This document shows positions 44,789-53,725 of a DNA stretch of 64,000 bases, piece by piece (the first letter of the stretch is position 1; each line of letters opens with the position of its first letter). The notes under the pieces were generated by a model. That model did not search any database, was not told the origin of the DNA, and worked only from the letters and a program-made list of their open reading frames with translations. The stretch spans positions 51,142 through 115,141 of the forward strand of contig NZ_JAFLRF010000020.1 in assembly GCF_017315705.1 (NCBI RefSeq), read 5' to 3'. The position numbers and the translations under genes were made by a program. The DNA is from Trinickia mobilis. Lineage in GTDB: Bacteria > Pseudomonadota > Gammaproteobacteria > Burkholderiales > Burkholderiaceae.

Positions 44789-47059
44789 ATGACAGAAGTA
44801 CCGGCGGAAAATGAATTGGCGGTTGATGCACTCGAGTCGCCTGTCGTGGACAAGCACATGATCTGCGCCAGTTGTGACATTGCGTGCCCGGTGGTGGCCA
44901 AAGTCAGGGATGGGCGTGTGATCCGGATTCGCTCTTCGTACAAGCCGTCCTTGCGCGAGAACATCTGTGTCAAAGGGATCTACGCGCACAAAGGCTTTGA
45001 GAATCCCGCGCGGATTACGCATCCTCTCAAGCGTGTGGGCGAACGGGGTTCGGGCAAGTGGCAGCAGGTCACATGGGAGGACGCGCTCGATGACATCGCG
45101 CAGAGGCTGACGCGCGTGGTTGATCGCTACGGTCCCGAAGCGCTTGCGGTTGCGACCAGCGAATGGAATACGTCTGTGGACAACGGCGCCGGCCGTCGCT
45201 TCATGAATCTGCTGGGCTCACCCAACTGGATCAGCGGCGTGGCGTTATGCGCCGGCAACACGGCTGCGATTAACCGCATGGTGTACGGCTGGTTCCCGAA
45301 CCCCGACTTTGGCAAAACGGATTGCATTGTGCTCTTCGGTCACAATCCGAAGAAGCATAGCTGGACGCCCGTCTACAACAAGATACGCAAGGCACAGGCC
45401 CGCGGCGCAAAATTGATCGTCATGGACCCGCGCCGCAGCGAGAATGCGGAGCTTGCCGACGTCTGGCTGCCACTGCGCGCCGGCACCGACGCCGCGATGG
45501 CCTTCGGTTGGCTGAACGTGATCATCGAAGAAGAGCTTTACGACCGCGCATTTGTCGACACATGGACAGTCGGGTTCGATGCCTTGAAGCAGCGCGCAGC
45601 CGAGTATCCGCTCGAGCGCGTGGCTGCCATTACCGGAGTCGATGCGCAATTGATCCGCCAGGCCGCCAGGATGTATGCACAGGCGAAATCCGCCATTATT
45701 CCGTGGACACCGATCACGGACCAGCAACTCAACAGTACTTCGGCGATCCGGTTGCAATGCACACTTCGCGCATTGACGGGCAACATCGATGTGCCGGGCG
45801 GTGAGTTGCTGCAGGGATTCAACCCCGACATCGTGTCGCAATCCGAACTCGAATTGCATGAGTCGTTGAGCGACACGCAGAAGGCGAAGCAACTCGGGGC
45901 CGACACCCATCCCGCCTTTACCTATCGAGGGATGGCTGCACTAGGCGAGCCGACCGCACGTGTTTGGGGCAGGGAGTACGCCAATCTGATGACTGGCTGC
46001 TACATGGCCAATCCGCTTGCGACATTCAAGGCGATGGCGGACGGCGTGCCGTATCCGGTCAAGGCATTCATCTCGCTGGGCAACAATACGATGATGGGCC
46101 TGGCGAATCTGCAAACGATCTACCGCGCGATGATGAACCAGGATCTCATCGTGGTGCATGAGCACGTCAAGACGCCGACGGCGCAACTCGCAGATTACAT
46201 TTTGCCCGGGGACAGTTGGCTCGAACGTCCGTTGATGTACGAGGCATTCGGCTGGACCGCAACGGTTGCCGTAACCGACAAGGCGATTGAACCGCCCGGC
46301 GAATGCCGTAGCGTCTACACATTCTGGCATGACCTTGCAGCCCGCATGGGGTTAGGCGCGTCCTTTCCATGGGCGACGCTGGAAGACGTGTACGACTATC
46401 GCCTTCGAAAACTCGGCGTCAGCTTTCGCGAATTCGTGGCAACGCGTCAATTCCACGCGCCAGCGCCGCAATACCGCAAGTATGAAACGACCGGTTTTGC
46501 GACACCATCCGGAAAGGTCGAGTTGTACTCTTCAGTCCTTGAGAGCCTCAATTTCGACCCGTTGCCCTATTACCGCGAAGCGCCAGGCTCGAGCGCTTCG
46601 TTTCCCCTGATGCTGTTCATGGGCGTGCGCGACGATCCGTTCTTTCAGACTGGCCAGCGTCATATTCCGGAGCTGCGCCGATTGTGTCCCGAACCCAAGA
46701 CCTATCTGCACGCCGATGACGCCCGGAGCGCAGGCATCGAAGAGGGTGAATGGATCGAACTGGAAACGGCATCCGGCAAGGTGCGCGCACGCGCTGAAAT
46801 TCGTGACGACATGCCGCGCGGTCTCGTCAGAATTCCGCATGGCTGGTGGCTGCCGGAATCTCAAGAGGGCAAAGAGAATCTCTCCGGTGCGTGGGTGTTC
46901 TCCGATGCCATGGTCACAAGCGACGATGAAGCGTACATGGACCGCGAGCAGGGCATCCCGCATCTGAAGGGCCTGCCGTGTCGCATCTTGAAGGTTGACA
47001 AGGCATCGGCGACAAAGCTGGTGGTGCCGCAACTCAATCGAACCGGCGCTGGCGCATAG
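44789..47059 (+). CDS. Acetylene-hydratase-like molybdo/tungsto-bis-pterin enzyme
   Basis: 756 aa of the DMSO-reductase superfamily; ATG 44789 is chosen over GTG 44774. An N-terminal [4Fe-4S] site has C26-x2-C29-x3-C33 and C60. Unlike formate dehydrogenases and nitrate reductases, it closely resembles acetylene hydratase of Pelobacter acetylenicus as I recall it (RRFMNLLGSPNW, TPTAQLADYILPGD, FATPSGKVELYSSV, EQGIPHLKG). Residues I recall as important there are kept: Asp13 as D30, Lys48 as K62, the metal ligand Cys141 as C154, Trp179 as W192, Arg606 as R614; Ile142 is A155. Acetylene hydratase adds water without net redox, and no electron-transfer subunit lies nearby. There is no Tat signal, so it is cytoplasmic. 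The substrate is unknown; a generic molybdopterin oxidoreductase remains the alternative. Confidence 0.8.
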   Translation: MTEVPAENELAVDALESPVVDKHMICASCDIACPVVAKVRDGRVIRIRSSYKPSLRENICVKGIYAHKGFENPARITHPLKRVGERGSGKWQQVTWEDALDDIAQRLTRVVDRYGPEALAVATSEWNTSVDNGAGRRFMNLLGSPNWISGVALCAGNTAAINRMVYGWFPNPDFGKTDCIVLFGHNPKKHSWTPVYNKIRKAQARGAKLIVMDPRRSENAELADVWLPLRAGTDAAMAFGWLNVIIEEELYDRAFVDTWTVGFDALKQRAAEYPLERVAAITGVDAQLIRQAARMYAQAKSAIIPWTPITDQQLNSTSAIRLQCTLRALTGNIDVPGGELLQGFNPDIVSQSELELHESLSDTQKAKQLGADTHPAFTYRGMAALGEPTARVWGREYANLMTGCYMANPLATFKAMADGVPYPVKAFISLGNNTMMGLANLQTIYRAMMNQDLIVVHEHVKTPTAQLADYILPGDSWLERPLMYEAFGWTATVAVTDKAIEPPGECRSVYTFWHDLAARMGLGASFPWATLEDVYDYRLRKLGVSFREFVATRQFHAPAPQYRKYETTGFATPSGKVELYSSVLESLNFDPLPYYREAPGSSASFPLMLFMGVRDDPFFQTGQRHIPELRRLCPEPKTYLHADDARSAGIEEGEWIELETASGKVRARAEIRDDMPRGLVRIPHGWWLPESQEGKENLSGAWVFSDAMVTSDDEAYMDREQGIPHLKGLPCRILKVDKASATKLVVPQLNRTGAGA

Positions 47060-47155
47060 CCGGCATCACAGTGCCCCCCGGAGGATGCGCACGGGGCAGG
47101 TGGACATCAATGGCGCGTCATTCAATATCGCGGATGTCGATTTGCGGTCTTTGTC

Positions 47156-48526
47156 CTACAACGCCAGCCGAGAATCCGCCACAGGGACTTCGATCCGCAA
47201 TCTTGCTATGGCCGAAAGGGCTGTGCTCAATTCAGCCATTGACGGTGCGCCCAGGCAAAGACGAACGCCGCCTTCTATCGCCTCGGGATCGGCGGCAGTG
47301 GATGACGGCGGCGTGACCATGACGCCCAGCGCGCTTGCCGCGTGCTCCAGGCGTTGCGCTTCAAGCCTCGGCATCGGCAGCCAGACGTGATAGCCATGGT
47401 GGCTGGTTTCCCGCATCACCTCGCCGAGCATGGAGCGCGCCAGTGCAACGCGGCGATCCGATTCGTCCTGAATGGCCCGGCTCACGACTTCGGCCGTTCC
47501 GTCGACCAGCCACTGTTCCATGACGGCGCAACTCAGTGGTGACACCATGATCGCGGTCGCCTGCAAGGCCGCCTCGATTTGCGAGTACATCGGGTCCGGT
47601 GCCACCAAGCCGCCGATCCTGAGTGTTGGGTTCAACGTCTTGGACATGCTGTTGGCGTAGAACGTCCGTTCTGGCGCCAGCATGGCAAGCGGCGACAGGT
47701 TGGCGTCAGCGGTGAGCGTATAAACATCGTCCTCGATGATCGCAATGTCGTGGGTTCGGCAAACCGCGACGATCGCCTCGCGTCGCGCGCGCCCCATCGT
47801 GGCGGTAGTCGGGTTCTGCATTGTCGGGGTCACGTAGAGCGCGGCGGGACGGGCGTGCCTCACCGACAACGCCCGATCCAGCGCTTCCGGCGTGACGCCT
47901 TCTCCATCAATCTCCACCCCTATGAGACGGGTTCTGTGATGGCGCGCGAGGGCAATCGCGCCCGGGTAAGTCTGCGCCTCCGTAAAGAGCGTGCCGTTAG
48001 GCCCGCATGCCACCGATAGCGCAAGGGAAACCGCGTGATGCGCCCCGCCCGTGAGAACCAGCCGGCGGGGATCGGCATCCATGCCTAGCTTGGCGAACCA
48101 GCGCGCCAGCAGCCGGCGATGTTCGTCATGCCCGCCCAACGGCGGGTAATCGTTGAACAGGCCCGCATCGATGCGCTTCGCGATCGCCATGAGCGTTCGA
48201 GCCAGCACCCGTTCACTCATCACCGCCGGCGGCGCATTGCGGGAAAGGTCGATGAGCGGCCCGCGCCGGGTCTGCGCCAGGGCAACGAACGTGCCGCTGC
48301 CCTTGACGCTTCGCACCAGCTCCCGGCGTTCCAAGATGCCGTAAGCCTTCGTCACCGTGCCCACACCGATGCCGAGCGAGTCGGCCAGGTCGCGATGCGC
48401 CGGCAACCTATCGCCCGTGCCGAGCCGACCCTCAAGTATGTCTTCGGCAAGTGCTGCCACCAATCGATCCGAGGGCGAGGTGGAGCCCTCGGCAAGCCGT
48501 GGCGTCCACGGAGATGTCAGACGCAT
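47156..48526 (-). CDS. MocR-type regulator (GntR HTH fused to an aminotransferase domain)
   Basis: 456 aa. An N-terminal GntR winged HTH (RLPAHRDLADSLGIGVGTVT, then GSGTFVAL) is joined to a fold-type I aminotransferase-like domain with the PLP-binding YANSMSKTLNPTLRIGG Lys and AIIEDDVY Asp. MocR proteins sense PLP or an amine with it. It is divergent from the PhzF-family gene, with a perfect palindrome between them, and probably regulates it. Confidence 0.9.
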   Translation of the reverse strand: MRLTSPWTPRLAEGSTSPSDRLVAALAEDILEGRLGTGDRLPAHRDLADSLGIGVGTVTKAYGILERRELVRSVKGSGTFVALAQTRRGPLIDLSRNAPPAVMSERVLARTLMAIAKRIDAGLFNDYPPLGGHDEHRRLLARWFAKLGMDADPRRLVLTGGAHHAVSLALSVACGPNGTLFTEAQTYPGAIALARHHRTRLIGVEIDGEGVTPEALDRALSVRHARPAALYVTPTMQNPTTATMGRARREAIVAVCRTHDIAIIEDDVYTLTADANLSPLAMLAPERTFYANSMSKTLNPTLRIGGLVAPDPMYSQIEAALQATAIMVSPLSCAVMEQWLVDGTAEVVSRAIQDESDRRVALARSMLGEVMRETSHHGYHVWLPMPRLEAQRLEHAASALGVMVTPPSSTAADPEAIEGGVRLCLGAPSMAELSTALSAIARLRIEVPVADSRLAL

Positions 48527-48540
48527 AACGAATCCCGTAA

Positions 48541-48560
48541 AAAGTGTCTCGTGACACTTT
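48541..48560. promoter_or_regulatory. Palindromic operator candidate between mocR-type gene and phzF-type gene
   Basis: AAAGTGTC-TCGT-GACACTTT, perfect 8-bp arms with a 4-bp spacer, in the 98-bp divergent promoter region. A further half-site-like AAGTGTATC lies at about 48573-48581. MocR regulators often bind such a repeat plus a direct copy. Binding is inferred. Confidence 0.6.
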
Positions 48561-48624
48561 ATATGTTTACTAGAAGTGTATCAATCGTTATGCTCGAAGC
48601 TCAATTGCGTCATGAGGAGATCCC

Positions 48625-49512
48625 ATGCCACTCGATTTTGTTCAGGTCGATGCCTTCACCCGCCATCCGCTTTACGGCAACCCCGCTGCCGTCGTGTTCG
48701 ATGCCGACGGCATTCCGCCGGAGACGATGCAGAAGATCGCGCGCGAGATGAACCTGTCGGAGACAGTCTTCATTCTCAAGCCGACCACGCGGGAAGCCGA
48801 CTATCGCGCCCGCATCTTCACTCCGATGAGCGAGCTGCCGTTTGCCGGCCACCCGACGGTTGCGGCTGCGCACTCCGTGCTCGCGCGCTACCCCGACAAG
48901 GCCAACGCCACCCTGCTGCGTCAGGAATGCGGCATGGGCATAGTGCCCGTCGAAGTCATCCCGACCGTATCGGGCACCCTATTGCGCATGACGCAGGGCG
49001 CCCCGGCCTACCACGAGACGGGGCTCACGCGCGAAACTGTGGCGAAGATGCTCGGCTGCCGCGACTCCGACTTGGCTGACAGCCCGTTTGAAGTCGTTTC
49101 GACCGGGGTGCCCTGGCTCATCGTCGAACTCTCCCGGTTCGAGGCGATTTCAGCGCTCAATCCCGACCAGGGCTTGATCGCGCGCGAGTGCAAGGCATTG
49201 CGTGCGGCCGGCCTGACAGTGTTCGTGGAACGCGGCGATGCCGGCCCTGTGCGCATCCGCGTACGGACTTTCGCGCCCGGCGAGGGAGTCGCCGAAGACC
49301 CTGTGTGTGGTTCCGGCAATGGCTCGGTCGCGGCATTCATCGCGCGCCACAAGCATCCCGGAGAAGCCACCGGCAGCTATGTGGCTGAACAAGGCATCGA
49401 GATCGGCCGTGATGGTGAGGTACACGCCTCATGGGAGCGCGAGGGCGATGTTCTGCGCGTACGCATCGGAGGCGAGGCAGCCGTGGCCGCCAGTGGCCAA
49501 CTGCACCTTTAA
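48625..49512 (+). CDS. PhzF-family isomerase/epimerase
   Basis: 295 aa. Opening FVQVDAFTRHPLYGNPAAVV, Glu in MNLSETVFI as the family's catalytic acid, LPFAGHPTVAA, and the C-terminal EDPVCGSGNGSVAAFI all match PhzF. Family members isomerise or epimerise small metabolites; only true PhzF makes phenazines, and no phz genes are seen here. GAGGAG lies 5 nt before ATG 48625. Confidence 0.88.
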   Translation: MPLDFVQVDAFTRHPLYGNPAAVVFDADGIPPETMQKIAREMNLSETVFILKPTTREADYRARIFTPMSELPFAGHPTVAAAHSVLARYPDKANATLLRQECGMGIVPVEVIPTVSGTLLRMTQGAPAYHETGLTRETVAKMLGCRDSDLADSPFEVVSTGVPWLIVELSRFEAISALNPDQGLIARECKALRAAGLTVFVERGDAGPVRIRVRTFAPGEGVAEDPVCGSGNGSVAAFIARHKHPGEATGSYVAEQGIEIGRDGEVHASWEREGDVLRVRIGGEAAVAASGQLHL

Positions 49513-49539
49513 GGTGCCCGGCCCACGCGCAAGCGTGGG
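49503..49539. terminator. Two adjacent hairpins between phzF-type gene and etfA
   Basis: GCACCTT-T-AAGGTGC (49503-49517) spans the phzF-type stop, and CCCACGC-GCAA-GCGTGGG (49522-49539) is a perfect 7-bp hairpin with a stable GNRA-type loop. Neither has a clear T-run. Placed between convergent genes, they may act as a bidirectional terminator. Confidence 0.5.
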
Positions 49540-49595
49540 TTAAGCATGAGGGAGAACCCCTCATTGATCTGTCGAAACAACGCGCGGCAATGGTA

Positions 49596-50525
49596 TTAAA
49601 TGGCTCGGGTCAACTCAGGCACCAGCTCGAACAGATCACCCACCAGACCATAATCGGCGATTCCGAAGATGGGCGCATCGGCATCTTTGTTGATGGCCAC
49701 GATGACTTTCGAGTCCTTCATGCCGGCAAGATGCTGGATGGCTCCCGAGATGCCGACTGCGATGTAGAGTTCGGGCGCAACGATTTTCCCGGTCTGCCCA
49801 ACTTGCAGGTCGTTCGGCGCGAAGCCTGAGTCGACAGCCGCGCGCGATGCGCCAACAGCGGCTCCCAGCTTTTCCGCCAAGGGGTCCAGGAGCGAGAAAT
49901 TGGCGGCGCTCCCGAGGCCGCGTCCGCCGGACACAACCGCAGCCGCGCTGGTCAACTCCGGGCGCCCACTTTTCGATACGTTGCGCTCGACGAACTTGGA
50001 AAGTCCACTGCCCGCTACCGCAGGCCGCGACTCGATACGGCTCGTTGCGGCGGAGGAGGTCGCGGCTTCGAACGACGTCGTGCGAATCGTAGCTACGATG
50101 ACGGGGTCGGCAGACTGCACGGTCGCGATAGCATAACCGGCGTATATCGGGCGCTTGAAGGTATCGCGAGAGACAACCGCAATGACGTCCGACACCTGTG
50201 ACGAATTGAGTTTCGCTGCGACACGCGGCGCGACGTTCTTTCCCGAAGCCGTCGAAGCGAAGAAGATATGACTGTACGAGCCTGCGACGGCAAGAATCTG
50301 CGCCGCCACCGTCTCCGGTAGTTCGTTTGTGAACACGGGGGAGTCGACGACGAGAACCTTGGAAACACCGCCAAGTCGACTAGCTGCGTCGGCCGCAGCG
50401 TCGACGCCGTCACCGAGGACAAGCACATGTACGTCTTCGCCGACCTTCGCGGCGGCAGTCACGGTGCTCAGCGTCGCGCCACGCAAGGTTCCGCTTTCAT
50501 GTTCAGCAATGACGAGTATCGTCAT
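49596..50525 (-). CDS. etfA: Electron transfer flavoprotein alpha subunit
   Basis: 309 aa, normal length. N-terminal [19 protein letters not shown]; the C-terminal FAD-binding domain has [65 protein letters not shown] and [20 protein letters not shown]. With EtfB it takes electrons from acyl-CoA and other flavin dehydrogenases to ETF:quinone oxidoreductase. It starts 2 bp after etfB. No dehydrogenase for it lies immediately beside it. Confidence 0.95.
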   Translation of the reverse strand: MTILVIAEHESGTLRGATLSTVTAAAKVGEDVHVLVLGDGVDAAADAASRLGGVSKVLVVDSPVFTNELPETVAAQILAVAGSYSHIFFASTASGKNVAPRVAAKLNSSQVSDVIAVVSRDTFKRPIYAGYAIATVQSADPVIVATIRTTSFEAATSSAATSRIESRPAVAGSGLSKFVERNVSKSGRPELTSAAAVVSGGRGLGSAANFSLLDPLAEKLGAAVGASRAAVDSGFAPNDLQVGQTGKIVAPELYIAVGISGAIQHLAGMKDSKVIVAINKDADAPIFGIADYGLVGDLFELVPELTRAI

Positions 50526-50527
50526 GA

Positions 50528-51277
50528 TCAGATTACCTTTGCTTCATGCTTGAGTTTATCGACGAGGGCCGCCACATCGGGAACGATGATTCCGCCCTTG
50601 CGGCCGGCAGGCTCCTCGACGGAGAGCGTCTTGAGCTGGGGCGTCACATCGACCCCCAAGCTCTGAGCATCTATCGTTTCTACGGGTTTCTTTTTGGCCT
50701 TCATGATGCTCGGCAGCGTCACGTATCGCGGCTCGTTAAGCCGGAGGTCGGCAGTGACAATGGCGGGCAGGTTCACCTCCACGGTTTCGAGACCTCCGTC
50801 GACTTCGCGGGTGACCCTGACGACGCCGCCGGACACTTCGATAGCACTGGCGAAAGTCGCCTGGGGCCAGTCAAGAAGACCTGCGAGCATCTGGCCTGTC
50901 TGGTTGGCATCGTCATCAATTGCCTGCTTTCCAAGGATGACCAGTTGAGGCTGTTCCCTATCGACCATTGTCTTGAGAAGCTTCGCAACTGCCAGCGGCT
51001 GAAGTACTGCCTCCGTCTGAACCAGGATGCCGCGGTCGGCACCGATAGCCAAAGCAGTGCGGATGACATCCATGCTTTGTGGCGCGCCGCACGACACAGC
51101 TACGACTTCGCTGGCCGTCCCAGCCTCTCGAAGACGCGTGGCAGCTTCTACCGCAGTCTCGTCGAACGGGTTCATCGACATCTTGACGCCGTTTGTCTCA
51201 ACGCCCGACTTGTCTGCCTTGACGCGCACTGAGACGTTGTAATCCACGACTCGCTTAACCGCTGTCAGAATTTTCAT
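50528..51277 (-). CDS. etfB: Electron transfer flavoprotein beta subunit
   Basis: 249 aa from ATG 51277 ([20 protein letters not shown]); the open frame upstream is non-family. It shows [18 protein letters not shown], the AMP-binding GADRGI segment, [20 protein letters not shown] and the ETF beta signature around [20 protein letters not shown]. It is the first gene of etfBA. Many Burkholderiaceae have more than one etf pair; this one may serve the nearby CoA cluster or the FAD enzymes at 55-60 kb (inference). Confidence 0.95.
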   Translation of the reverse strand: MKILTAVKRVVDYNVSVRVKADKSGVETNGVKMSMNPFDETAVEAATRLREAGTASEVVAVSCGAPQSMDVIRTALAIGADRGILVQTEAVLQPLAVAKLLKTMVDREQPQLVILGKQAIDDDANQTGQMLAGLLDWPQATFASAIEVSGGVVRVTREVDGGLETVEVNLPAIVTADLRLNEPRYVTLPSIMKAKKKPVETIDAQSLGVDVTPQLKTLSVEEPAGRKGGIIVPDVAALVDKLKHEAKVI

Positions 51278-51863
51278 CTTCTCTTCTCGTTGCTGGGTCC
51301 GACCACTTTTCATTCAAGTTTTCGTGAAGCTCGACGCCGGCAGCAGCGATTCACCTTCTGGTGAGTACCTGCAGGGGCTGCGCCCGGCGTTCGACTTGCG
51401 GAGGGAACAAACCGTCAGGCCCGAGCCGAAGTCGATATGAACGAGGCAGAAGAAATTCTGGCGGCGAAAATCCCTGGTCGGGGTGACATAAGAACATCTA
51501 CTGCCGGAGTTAAGCCGGCCTATGAGGAACGAGCGGCCGGACGACGGGTCATATCCGACGCCTTGTACTGAGACATGCAATGAGACTCTTCTCGAAGACC
51601 ATAGCGACCTGTCGGCGCCGATCGCCCTGTATGAGTTGCTGCGACGCAGCAGAGGGTTGTCCCTGACGCGGGATGGGCATCTCGGCGGTTCTTATTAGCG
51701 GGCCGCAATCAGCCTCATTAGAGTGTCTAATATCGCCCCCGTTTTTTTGGCGAGGTGAGTAGCGTCATTAAGATTTGGAGCATCCGGGCATTGCGACAAG
51801 TCACCGACAGCGCCTTGTTTCCATCCCCTTCGATTGCTGAATCCTGACCACAAGGAGTGAGAG
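51278..51863. other. Divergent intergenic region between etfB and the sulfonate-type importer
   Basis: 586 bp. I see no supported gene; frames in the middle part look non-coding. It includes a perfect inverted repeat ATTAGA-GTG-TCTAAT at 51717-51731, and promoters for both directions must lie here. Confidence 0.45.
51717..51731. promoter_or_regulatory. Inverted repeat upstream of the importer operon
   Basis: ATTAGA-GTG-TCTAAT, perfect 6-bp arms, 132 bp before the binding-protein start. The AGTGTCTAAT part is partly like the AGTGTATCTAA box at 59811-59821, so both could be sites for the LysR regulator encoded at 54512-55477. Confidence 0.45.
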
Positions 51864-52874
51864 TTGGATAACACGCGCCGTAAGTTCATCAAGCAAGCTG
51901 GCTGCCTCAGCCTCGCATCTTCGCTAGCCGCGTTCCCGGCATTGAGTCGAGCGTCCACGACGGTTGCCTATGGAGGTTCCTCATGGCTGGGGCACTATTC
52001 AGCCTACCTCGCTATGAAGAGCGGGATCTTCAGTACGCTAGGCATCGACCTCAAGTGGCAATCGTTCGGGACGTCATCGGCACGCATGGGCGCGTTGATG
52101 GCCGGGAACCTGGACGTCGGCGGTACGGGGGTCGTGTCCGCACTCGCGCTGATGGCCGACGGGGCACGCCAGTTTCAGCTAATCTCGACCCCGGATAGCT
52201 ATAGCCGCTCAGAGGGGCTTCTCGTACATGACAACGTCAACAGCCTTGCCGACTTGAAAGGTAAGAAAATCGGCGTGACCTACGCCTCGAGCTCACACGT
52301 CTTGCTACTAGACGTACTCAAGCAGGCTGGCATCGCCCAGTCGGCGCTGACGATTATCAATCTACCCGCTCCGGAATTGCTGTCCGCTTACGAAGGTAAG
52401 CAAATCGATGCGGCGGTGGCCTGGACGCCGACGTTCGACAAGATTCGGGCTCTGCCGGATACCAAGCTGCTCCTGGACGACACCGCCTTCTCGCTTTACA
52501 AGCAGTTTCAGATCGCGCCCGGTCCGGATGTCTTGTTCGTTCGGACTGCGTTTGGCAAGGAAAATCCGGAAGCGACGAAGAACTTCCTCAAGGGTATTGG
52601 TCAAGCCAACGACATGCTCGTCCAAAAGCCCGAGGAATCGGCGAAGCTACTGATGAGCCTGACGAACCTGACGTACGACGAGCAACTTGCTGTCGTCAAA
52701 CAAACGCAGTGGTACGCGCCCTCAAAGCAGAAGGCCATGTTCTCGCTGGGAGCGGACGGTCAGCCATCGTCGTTTATTGCGGGCTTGCAAAAGCTGGCGG
52801 ATATGCTGGTGACGTTGAAACAAATCGACAGCGCGCCTCGTGTCCAAGAGTGGGTCCAGGCGTCCTATTTTTGA
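51864..52874 (+). CDS. ABC importer substrate-binding protein, nitrate/sulfonate/taurine type
   Basis: 336 aa from TTG 51864, behind AAGGAGTGAGAG. It has a twin-arginine-like signal (NTRRKFIKQAG, residues 3-13) and a hydrophobic stretch to about residue 32. The mature part is an SsuA/NMT1-like binding protein: SAYLAMKSGIFSTLGIDLKW, GNLDVGGTGVVSA, LKGKKIGVTYASSSH and QIDAAVAWTPTFDK. Substrate may be an organosulfonate, amine or amino-acid-like compound. The adjacent FAD enzymes point to an amine or opine-like molecule (inference). Confidence 0.9.
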   Translation: MDNTRRKFIKQAGCLSLASSLAAFPALSRASTTVAYGGSSWLGHYSAYLAMKSGIFSTLGIDLKWQSFGTSSARMGALMAGNLDVGGTGVVSALALMADGARQFQLISTPDSYSRSEGLLVHDNVNSLADLKGKKIGVTYASSSHVLLLDVLKQAGIAQSALTIINLPAPELLSAYEGKQIDAAVAWTPTFDKIRALPDTKLLLDDTAFSLYKQFQIAPGPDVLFVRTAFGKENPEATKNFLKGIGQANDMLVQKPEESAKLLMSLTNLTYDEQLAVVKQTQWYAPSKQKAMFSLGADGQPSSFIAGLQKLADMLVTLKQIDSAPRVQEWVQASYF

Positions 52875-52882
52875 GGTGCAGC

Positions 52883-53725
52883 ATGGCAGAGAAGAATGTC
52901 GGTCTGACCGTTGCGAGAGGAGGCCCAAGCTTCTCATTTCTGAGGTCTAGCGCGGGGAAAAAGAAGAACTGGCGCGCGAACGGCGGTCTGGCCGTCGTTA
53001 GCGCTTGCTCCCTGATAGCGTTCATCGGCATCTGGGAGCTGGTTTGCCGCCTTGGGCTCGTGGATCCCATTTTTTTACCGGCACCTTCACAAGTGTTCGC
53101 ACGCGGGGTTCGACTGTATGAGAACCATGTCTTGCTGATGGACGTCGTTTCGTCCACACGCCGCGTGATGGTCGGGTTTCTCGCTGCAGCGTTCGTTTCA
53201 ATCCCACTTGGCATAGCGCTAGGTACCTCGCGAGCGGCGCGGGCCGTCTTTGACCCGCTGCTATCGTTCTTGCGTCCTTTGCCCTCAATGAGCTGGATTC
53301 CGCTTTCGTTGCTTTGGTTCGGAATCGACGAGACGCAGAAATACAGCATCGTTTTCATGGGGTCCTTCGCACCGGCGTTGCTCTACGTCATTGATGCGAC
53401 GCAGAGCATCGACCCGATTCTCGTTCGGGCCGCGCGAAATCTTGGTGCAAACCGATGGCAGGTCATGCGCGAGGTCATCCTGCCCGGATGCATGCCGCAA
53501 ATCCTGTCGGGCATGAAGGTCATTCTCGGGCTCTCCTGGACGTGCGTGATTTCGGCCGAGCTTGTCGCCGCACAAGAGGGGCTTGGCTTCTTGATCATGA
53601 ACGGGAAGGAATTCTTCCAGACCGATACCGTGGTCCTGGGCATGGTGATGATAAGCATCACCGTGCTTATCACCGACGCGGTATTTCGGTTTATTGAACG
53701 CGGAGTGCTGTCATGGCAGAAGTAA
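52883..53725 (+). CDS. ABC importer permease, SsuC/TauC type
   Basis: 280 aa from ATG 52883. A basic N-terminal tail (about 35 residues) is followed by six membrane helices, with FLRPLPSMSWIPLSLLWFG and the EAA-type loop AARNLGANRWQVMREVILPG typical of SsuC/TauC permeases. Its end overlaps the ATPase gene by 13 bp. Confidence 0.92.
   Translation: MAEKNVGLTVARGGPSFSFLRSSAGKKKNWRANGGLAVVSACSLIAFIGIWELVCRLGLVDPIFLPAPSQVFARGVRLYENHVLLMDVVSSTRRVMVGFLAAAFVSIPLGIALGTSRAARAVFDPLLSFLRPLPSMSWIPLSLLWFGIDETQKYSIVFMGSFAPALLYVIDATQSIDPILVRAARNLGANRWQVMREVILPGCMPQILSGMKVILGLSWTCVISAELVAAQEGLGFLIMNGKEFFQTDTVVLGMVMISITVLITDAVFRFIERGVLSWQK

Noticed and set aside
44789..47059. Formate dehydrogenase or assimilatory nitrate reductase
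   Set aside because: No Sec or formate-type active-site context, no beta or gamma subunit or NAD/flavin partner, and the extended similarity is to acetylene hydratase as I recall it.
48625..49512. Phenazine biosynthesis locus
   Set aside because: Only a PhzF-family gene is present; none of phzA-E or phzG is seen. Stand-alone PhzF homologues are common and mostly unrelated to phenazines.
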